From UBA2421 sp002343075 (lineage in GTDB: Bacteria > Planctomycetota > Phycisphaerae > Tepidisphaerales > Tepidisphaeraceae): a stretch of 64,000 nucleotides of DNA. Shown here one piece after another: positions 58,905 to 64,000 of the stretch (position 1 is the stretch's first letter; every line of letters begins with the position of its first letter). The notes beneath the pieces are model-generated. The model was not told the DNA's origin. It saw only the letters and a program-made list of their open reading frames with translations, and did no database searches. The position numbers and the translations under genes are program-made. The stretch covers positions 135,951 through 199,950 of the forward strand of contig CALJLN010000017.1 of NCBI GenBank assembly GCA_937982565.1, read 5' to 3'.

Positions 58905-60038
58905 TCATAACGCCTGATACGCCCGGACAATGGCCGCCGCGTGAGCTTCCCATGAAAACCGGGCCGCCCGCGCCAGCCGATCCTGCTTTGAGGGCGACGC
59001 CCGGCGCCGCTGGAGAATTTCCAGGATCACCTGCGCCATTTTCTCAAAATCGCCCGCTGCGAAATAGTCGATTGATTCCCCCGCCACCTCGCGAAACACA
59101 GGAATGTCGCTCGCCACCACCGCCGTTCCACAAGCGAGCGCTTCCAATACGGGCAGGCCAAAGCCCTCGGCCTCGCTCGGCTGCACAACCAACTCCGCCC
59201 GACGATACAATTCCGCCAACTGCTGCCGGGTTAACCCGCGAAGTTGCACCACGCGCCCCGAGGGGATTGCAGCGAGCAATTTCAAGTCGGTCTCGCTCCA
59301 TTCCCCGCCAACCTGCACGAGCCTGATGTGAGGAACTTCGGCTGCAATCGCCGTGAAGCCGCGCAACAGCAAATCAGTCCTCTTCCGCGGAACACACGAG
59401 CCTACATTCAGGATGAACCGCTCCGGTAATGACCCAAACGATTCCAGCTGCGGCGCTTCAGGCGAGAATTCTTCGGCGAAACCAAAGGGTGCGTGCACCA
59501 GTTTCGCCGGATCGGCCACGGCGAATCGCTCAATTTCTGCGCGCACGACGTCAGTTGCATAGAACACGATTCGCGACGACTGGAAACCCCGCAGGATCCG
59601 CCGGGCCATTTGGCGAAACCACTTCGGCCTGGGATCACGCTGCGGATCGACCAGGCAACGAAATGTGTCAAGGTCATGGCAGAAGACTCCGGTGCGCTCG
59701 GCGGTCAACGGCAACAGGCACTGCGAATAGCTGTGGTCGGCGGCATGGAAAAACTCAAACTTCCCGCGCAACTTCCCTGCAAACCGGGGGTAGCGCCACA
59801 TGCGGTTGATCAGCCGGTCGGTGTTAAACCCGCGCCGCCCCATAATCGGCCCCGCAAGGTGCCGGAACTCTGGCCGGCAGACTGTCGCCTCGATTCCGGG
59901 CATGCGCCCCGCGTGCCTGGCGAGCATCTCTGCGACCAGGTCCATGCTCGGCCAGTTTTCCTCCCGGTAGTCGGCAAGGATCGCCAGGCGCGCCATTTGC
60001 GGGGTCGGGGAGGGTGCTTTGCTTGAGCTTGTCAACAT
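58905..60038 (-). CDS. GT4-type glycosyltransferase (mannosyltransferase-like)
   Basis: 377 residues from the ATG at 60038, which overlaps the upstream glycosyltransferase stop by 7 bases. The C-terminal domain is the clearest: FILNVGSCVPRKRTDLLLRGF, RVVQLRGLTRQQLAELYRRAEL and VQPSEAEGFGLPVLEALACGTAVVASD, with the EGFGLPVLE donor-binding motif. The N-terminal half (FFHAADHSYSQCLLPL, TGVFCHDLDTFRC) resembles the acceptor domain of family 4 enzymes. It adds one sugar to the exopolysaccharide unit. The first ~15 residues (SSSKAPSPTPQ) are low-complexity; a start at MARLAILADY is possible. Confidence 0.87.
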   Translation of the reverse strand: MLTSSSKAPSPTPQMARLAILADYREENWPSMDLVAEMLARHAGRMPGIEATVCRPEFRHLAGPIMGRRGFNTDRLINRMWRYPRFAGKLRGKFEFFHAADHSYSQCLLPLTAERTGVFCHDLDTFRCLVDPQRDPRPKWFRQMARRILRGFQSSRIVFYATDVVRAEIERFAVADPAKLVHAPFGFAEEFSPEAPQLESFGSLPERFILNVGSCVPRKRTDLLLRGFTAIAAEVPHIRLVQVGGEWSETDLKLLAAIPSGRVVQLRGLTRQQLAELYRRAELVVQPSEAEGFGLPVLEALACGTAVVASDIPVFREVAGESIDYFAAGDFEKMAQVILEILQRRRASPSKQDRLARAARFSWEAHAAAIVRAYQAL

Positions 60039-61192
60039 GACAGCCCCGTTTCGCTTCGCGGGCAGGCCAGCACACGCAGGATATCCCGCGCCATGTCGTC
60101 CCAGGTTCGTTTGCGCAGTTGCCCGCTGAACGCGATCATCTTCTCGCGCCAGAGTTGATGATTCGCGAGGCAACTTACCACCCTCGCTGCAAGATCGGTC
60201 GGATTCTCAGGGTCGGAGAGCAAAAGTTCATCAAAGCCGGCTGGATATCGCTCAGCCACGCCTGCGGTGCTGGAGACGACCGCTGGAATGCCTACACAGA
60301 TGGCTTCGTGAACACCAAGCCCATACGCCTCGTAGCGCGTGGGCGACACCAGCGCATCGCAGGCGCGGAGAATCTCGTGAACATCGGCACGGAAACCCAT
60401 GAATTCGATCGAGCCGGAAATGCCCGCAACCGAGCTTCGCCGCTGCCAGTCGGACAGTTCCGCGCCCTGACCGATCACCACCAGCTTGGCGCGCACGCCG
60501 CTCGCCGCCACGCCCGGCCAAGCGGCGAAGAGGGTGTCGAAGCCCTTCCGCCGATCGCCGAGAGCGCCGATGAACGCGACATATCGACAATCGGCATTCC
60601 ACCCCAGCCGCTGGCGCACGTCGCGCCGCTGTTCGTCGGTTGCCGGCGCAAACCTCTCGGCGTCCACCCCGTAGTAGATGACGTCGATCAAAGAGGGGTT
60701 GATCTTAAAACCGCGAACCAGATCGTCCTTGGTGCGATAGGAGTTGGCAATGAGGCGGCGGGCGGCGCGGAAGGCGATGCGTTCTTCGCGAAGATGACAC
60801 CACCGCGCGAAAGCCTGCTTGCCACGGCGCAAAAAGCTGCCAGCGCCGTGCGGCGCGTAGGCCGCATGCACATAATGAACCCAGTTTACCGCGGGCAGCG
60901 GGCAGTTCCCGCCGTTGGCCACCGCATCGCCGCCTGCGCGAAGCACCGAACCACCCACCGCCAGCCCCCGCCGGCGCAACAGCGGCGCGGCGAGCAGGTA
61001 GGAGTTCAGCGGCTTACTTACCTTCTCAAAGGAAACGCCCGGCAACGCAGCCAAGTCCGCATCGACCCGATGCGCCACCAGCGAAACGGCGCGACCGGTG
61101 CGTGCCAGGTAGTGTGCCAGCGCGTAGTTGGCAACATCCATCCCGCCCGTGCGGACGAAATCGCCTGAGATGATGACGGCGGGGTGTTGCAG
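60032..61192 (-). CDS. GT4-type glycosyltransferase, probable CTG start
   Basis: 386 residues if translation starts at CTG 61192. The only in-frame ATG (61141) would cut off the first strand of the GT-B fold, PAVIISGDFVRTGGMDVANY, whose GG-MD turn is the nucleotide-proximal loop of family 4 enzymes. A stop (TAG) lies three codons before the CTG, no ATG/GTG/TTG is between, and AGGGGAG sits ~9 bases upstream of the CTG. The C-terminal domain has VAFIGALGDRRKGFDTLFAA and VSPTRYEAYGLGVHEAICVGIPAVVSS (the EAYGLGVHE donor motif). A frameshift or sequencing error near the start is the alternative. It overlaps the next gene by 7 bases. Confidence 0.8.
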   Translation of the reverse strand: MQHPAVIISGDFVRTGGMDVANYALAHYLARTGRAVSLVAHRVDADLAALPGVSFEKVSKPLNSYLLAAPLLRRRGLAVGGSVLRAGGDAVANGGNCPLPAVNWVHYVHAAYAPHGAGSFLRRGKQAFARWCHLREERIAFRAARRLIANSYRTKDDLVRGFKINPSLIDVIYYGVDAERFAPATDEQRRDVRQRLGWNADCRYVAFIGALGDRRKGFDTLFAAWPGVAASGVRAKLVVIGQGAELSDWQRRSSVAGISGSIEFMGFRADVHEILRACDALVSPTRYEAYGLGVHEAICVGIPAVVSSTAGVAERYPAGFDELLLSDPENPTDLAARVVSCLANHQLWREKMIAFSGQLRKRTWDDMARDILRVLACPRSETGLSC

Positions 61193-61287
61193 TTGCGGCT
61201 ACTCCCCTGCCGGGTGCTGACTGGAGCGCAACGGCAGGAATGAAAACTCAATCGGGCGTCAATCTTCGCTACATCGCCGCCAACCTC

Positions 61288-62493
61288 TCAAGTGCTGCCT
61301 CTTCGGGCCGGCGCGTCGCTCAATGCAAGTCGCATTCTCTGAATCGTCATTTCAAGAGAAAAGTGCGAATCATAAAATCTCCTGGCACGCTCACCAAGCG
61401 AAATCGTGCTGGCCGGATGGTTGAGCAAATCGACCACAGCGGCCTGAATCTGCGACGGGCTTTCTACCAGCCGCACGACGGAGGCCCAGTCTGTACTCGA
61501 TTCGGTTAACGCCCCGGCGTTGGTTACCAGTACCTTGCCGAGTGCAAGAGATGCCATCGCAGTGCTTCGACGCGAGGTGATGCCATCGGGGTAGGGCTGG
61601 AGCATCAGATCGCAAGCCGCAATCGTCACCGCCGCTTCCTTGGCTGGCAGATCATCGGCTATCAACAGGCGTTCCGCATGATCGGGTGACTCCGCGAGCA
61701 ACCGTTCGGCCAGCCGCCGGGCACCGCGGCCGATCAACACCGCACGCACATCGTGACATGCCCGCAATACCTCTTTGACTGCAGTCATTGTCGCAGGCGC
61801 CACGAGCGCGCCGAATGAGCCAAAACTTCCGATCAGCCGCTCGCCGTTTGGCGCAAGTTGATGTCGGCGCGCCAGTCGTGCCGCATCGGCCACCATTGTC
61901 GGCAGGTTAGACGGGATCGGCAGCGTTCGCACACAGAGATCGGTGGCGCCCAGAGACTGCACCAGCGGCCGCCACGCATCTGTGCTGAGAAAAATGGCAT
62001 CGGCACCCTCTACCAGAAGCCTACCCATGACCCGATGGACCGTTCCAAGCACCGATTCCTTCACAGCCTTGCGCCATTGAATGGGTGAAGCGACCTCGTG
62101 AAACATCACGGCGCGCCGCTCGTCCCGCTGCGCCGCCCACCAGGCGCAGAATGGGATGTTCATGTTTCGATGTCCAAAGGCATGTGGCACATATTGAAGC
62201 AGCAGTACGCGCGGCTGGGCGATCGATTTGAGGATGGCGCGCAGGGCGGCCAGAGAACGCACGCCAAAATGATCGGGAAGCCGATGCACCGATGCCCCCG
62301 GAGCAAACCACCCGCCCGCCACCCCGCCCGACCCAACCTCGCCCGACCCATCATCGCCCGGCGGGGCGATTACGTGTACCTCATCCCCCGTTTCGGCCAG
62401 CGCATGAGCGAGTTGGGCAGTGTAATCCCCCACGCCACCCCGCGCCGGTGGAAACTCGCCAGTGACAATGACCCATCGAAGCGCCGCGGGCAT
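61288..62493 (-). CDS. GT4-type glycosyltransferase
   Basis: 401 residues. The N-terminal GT-B domain starts with IVTGEFPPARGGVGDYTAQLAHALA, the GGVGDY loop being classical for family 4. The C-terminal part has LIGSFGSFGALVAPATM, ERLLIADDLPAKEAAVTI and LMLQPYPDGITSRRSTAMASLALGKVLVTN; the donor-binding Glu is replaced by a D-G-I-T-S-R-R stretch, seen in some family 4 enzymes. It adds a sugar during exopolysaccharide or glycolipid synthesis. Its ATG shares one base with the stop of the epimerase gene (TGATG), so the two are translationally coupled. The following glycosyltransferase begins 95 bases later. Confidence 0.87.
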   Translation of the reverse strand: MPAALRWVIVTGEFPPARGGVGDYTAQLAHALAETGDEVHVIAPPGDDGSGEVGSGGVAGGWFAPGASVHRLPDHFGVRSLAALRAILKSIAQPRVLLLQYVPHAFGHRNMNIPFCAWWAAQRDERRAVMFHEVASPIQWRKAVKESVLGTVHRVMGRLLVEGADAIFLSTDAWRPLVQSLGATDLCVRTLPIPSNLPTMVADAARLARRHQLAPNGERLIGSFGSFGALVAPATMTAVKEVLRACHDVRAVLIGRGARRLAERLLAESPDHAERLLIADDLPAKEAAVTIAACDLMLQPYPDGITSRRSTAMASLALGKVLVTNAGALTESSTDWASVVRLVESPSQIQAAVVDLLNHPASTISLGERARRFYDSHFSLEMTIQRMRLALSDAPARRGST

Positions 62494-63470
62494 CAGTTCG
62501 ACCTTCGGATGTGAGCCGCTACGTCACTGATAATCTCATCCAGCATGCGCCGCGGAACATAGTTGAGAAGCTGTCGCGCCCGTTCGAGTGACGGCACCCG
62601 CCTTCGCATGTCCTCAAAGCCTTCGCCATACACTTCATCGTACGCTCGATGCGTGATCTTGCTGCTGCTGCCTGTGACTCGAATCGCCGCCTGGGCAAGC
62701 TGGTTGATAGTCACTTCGACATCGTTGCCGATGTTTACCACTTTGCCGAAGCATTCTGGCGTGTCCAGCATGTCGATCAGCGCACCCGCCACGTCGAGCA
62801 CGTGAGCAAAGCTGCGCGTCTGCTCGCCGTCGCCGTGCACCTCGATCGGCTCATTCTGCACCGCCGCCGACACAAACCGCGGTACGACCATGCCATATTG
62901 CCCCGTTTGCCGCGGGCCGACTGTGTTAAACAGCCGCGCGATCGCGACGGGCAGCTTCGTTTCCCTGTAGTGGGCCAGCGCCAGAAACTCATCCAGCGCC
63001 TTGGCGCACGCATACGCCCAGCGGTGCTTTCCCGTCGCCCCGGTGAGCACATCATCGTCTTCCTTAAACGGAACCGAAACGCCCTTGCCATAGACTTCCG
63101 AGGTGCTGGTAATGAGCACCCGCCTACCGCGACGAGCGCAGCACCGCAACACAACATCCGTACCGCAGAAAATCGTCTCGATCGTCTTCACCGGCTGATC
63201 CATTATCAGCTTGACACCCACCGCGCTGGCCAAGTGAAACACCCGATCGCACCGCTGCACGAGCGTCTCAACCAGGGACTCTTGCAGCACTGAACCCGTA
63301 ATGAGTTCAAACCGCGCATTGCCCTGGTGTTGCGCCACATTGGCCAGCGACCCCGTGGACAAATCATCCAGCACAATCACCCTATGCCCCGCTGCCAGCA
63401 GCAGGTCGCACAGATGCGAACCGATGAACCCGGCCCCGCCGGTGATGAGAATATTGAGCGTTTGCGACAT
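62493..63470 (-). CDS. NAD-dependent sugar-nucleotide epimerase/dehydratase (extended SDR)
   Basis: 325 residues from the ATG at 63470. It is an extended short-chain dehydrogenase: ILITGGAGFIGSHLCDLLL (NAD-binding GxxGxxG), LDDLSTGS, FHLASAVGV, the catalytic Ser/Thr in LITSTSEVYGKG and the Tyr-Lys pair in YACAKALDEF, then RLFNTVGPRQTGQYGMVVPRF. It belongs to the UDP-glucose 4-epimerase / dTDP-glucose dehydratase / UDP-xylose synthase group; the YACAK instead of YxxSK pattern does not decide among them. It provides an activated sugar for the adjacent glycosyltransferases. The 22 upstream in-frame residues are Arg-rich and were excluded. Confidence 0.88.
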   Translation of the reverse strand: MSQTLNILITGGAGFIGSHLCDLLLAAGHRVIVLDDLSTGSLANVAQHQGNARFELITGSVLQESLVETLVQRCDRVFHLASAVGVKLIMDQPVKTIETIFCGTDVVLRCCARRGRRVLITSTSEVYGKGVSVPFKEDDDVLTGATGKHRWAYACAKALDEFLALAHYRETKLPVAIARLFNTVGPRQTGQYGMVVPRFVSAAVQNEPIEVHGDGEQTRSFAHVLDVAGALIDMLDTPECFGKVVNIGNDVEVTINQLAQAAIRVTGSSSKITHRAYDEVYGEGFEDMRRRVPSLERARQLLNYVPRRMLDEIISDVAAHIRRSN

Positions 63471-63584
63471 TTTAAGCGTCAACCTGCGATCGCAGCCGAT
63501 CTTGGCCCGCGGCAGCTTACCACGTTGGGTGGACATCGGAAAACCGGGCCTCGATCGCGCAAACCATTTGCAGTAAACAGGTTA

Positions 63585-64000
63585 TCACACCTGCCGCGAC
63601 CGTCGCTCCAGCAGTTCTCCAAAGAAGCTCAGGTATTGCCGCGCGATCACCGGCCAGGCAAACTGCTGCGCCCGCTCGAGGCCCCGGGCCGACAATTCCG
63701 CCCGTCGAGCCGGATCGCCCAGCAGCGCCTCGATCGCCGCGGCCCAGCCGGGGGTGTCTTTCTCACCAACCACCACCCCCGCATCGCCGATCACGAACGG
63801 AATCTCCCCCGAATCCGACCCGATCACCGGCACGCCGCACGCAAACGCCTCGATCAGCATCCGCCCAAACTGCTCGCGCCAACCCGGCGTGGTCTGGCTC
63901 GGCGCACACAGAATATCCATCGCATTCAGATACCGCGGCACCTGATCATGCCGCACATCGGTACACAGCCGCACCCGATCCCCATACCGCCCCGCCCACG
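63585..64000 (-). CDS. GT4-type glycosyltransferase, 5' part beyond window
   Basis: The frame runs in from the window edge (first complete codons read W-A-G-R-Y-G-D-R-V-R) and stops at 63585, giving the C-terminal ~138 residues. They carry the donor-binding end of a GT-B enzyme: VPRYLNAMDILCAPSQ, then EQFGRMLIEAFACGVPVIGSDSGEIPFVIGDAG, where the EQFGRMLIE stretch includes the nucleotide-sugar binding Glu. It is separated from the epimerase start by 114 bases with no clear terminator. It is the fifth glycosyltransferase of the locus. Confidence 0.88.
   Translation of the reverse strand, partial: WAGRYGDRVRLCTDVRHDQVPRYLNAMDILCAPSQTTPGWREQFGRMLIEAFACGVPVIGSDSGEIPFVIGDAGVVVGEKDTPGWAAAIEALLGDPARRAELSARGLERAQQFAWPVIARQYLSFFGELLERRSRQV

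Overview
The window looks like the chromosome of a free-living member of the Planctomycetota, most likely class Phycisphaerae. The evidence is a GC-rich base composition, two proteins with C-terminal PEP-CTERM anchors, two secreted proteins with an N-terminal LExRxxLA motif, a planctomycete-style prepilin-like protein, a DUF4159/terpene-cyclase-repeat protein, an ECF-like sigma factor fused to a membrane segment, and many short operons on both strands. I see no phage genes, transposase, rRNA, CRISPR array or convincing tRNA.

Layout. 1-7.2 kb holds a membrane-anchored alpha/beta hydrolase (cut by the window edge), an unknown protein, a PEP-CTERM beta-helix protein split by one in-frame TAG, a 749-base non-coding stretch with helically phased repeats, an unknown anchored protein and a PEP-CTERM glucose/sorbosone dehydrogenase-like protein. 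7.2-16.7 kb holds a DEAD-box-type helicase, an ABC exporter with a small secreted partner, a DegT aminotransferase, a sigma-like protein, a pseudopilin, hisA and an esterase. 16.8-23.7 kb holds uvrC coupled to the DUF4159 protein, dusB, purK and purE. 24-28.7 kb is an ion-homeostasis block: NhaD/ArsB-like transporter, Ca/Na exchanger, TerC and a small heavy-metal-binding protein. 29.1-36.8 kb holds a glutamine amidotransferase (trpG/pabA), a two-component system, a secreted glycoside hydrolase, a BNR-repeat/MoaD pair and a secreted cyclophilin with RTX-type repeats. 36.8-45.1 kb holds a lone cheW, a complete spermidine/putrescine-type ABC transporter (potC-potD-potB-potA), an aldehyde dehydrogenase and a cobA-hemD fusion. 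45.2-51.3 kb holds a PilZ protein, tatC, an HDAC-like deacetylase next to a GNAT-like protein, an oxidoreductase and pgi. 51.3 kb to the end is an exopolysaccharide locus: O-antigen-ligase/polymerase with TPR-like repeats, PHP-type phosphatase, BY-kinase (Wzc-like), a small secreted protein, five glycosyltransferases (the last cut by the edge) and a sugar-nucleotide epimerase.

How the genes fit together. The exopolysaccharide genes form one minus-strand block with overlapping or tightly spaced genes, consistent with Wzy-dependent polymer assembly under tyrosine phosphorylation control; PEP-CTERM proteins elsewhere in the window fit the known association of exosortase sorting with exopolysaccharide producers, although no exosortase is seen here. 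cobA-hemD, the aldehyde dehydrogenase and potCDBA run in one direction with small gaps and may be one transcript.

Most unusual observations: a degenerate 10-11 base repeat array in helical phase (4230-4343); a single TAG codon inside an otherwise intact PEP-CTERM protein; a 174-base inverted-repeat element that supplies the stop codon of purK; long extra segments in the extracytoplasmic loops of several membrane proteins; a GNAT/HDAC pair; a BNR/MoaD pair; and a glycosyltransferase whose only plausible full-length start is CTG.
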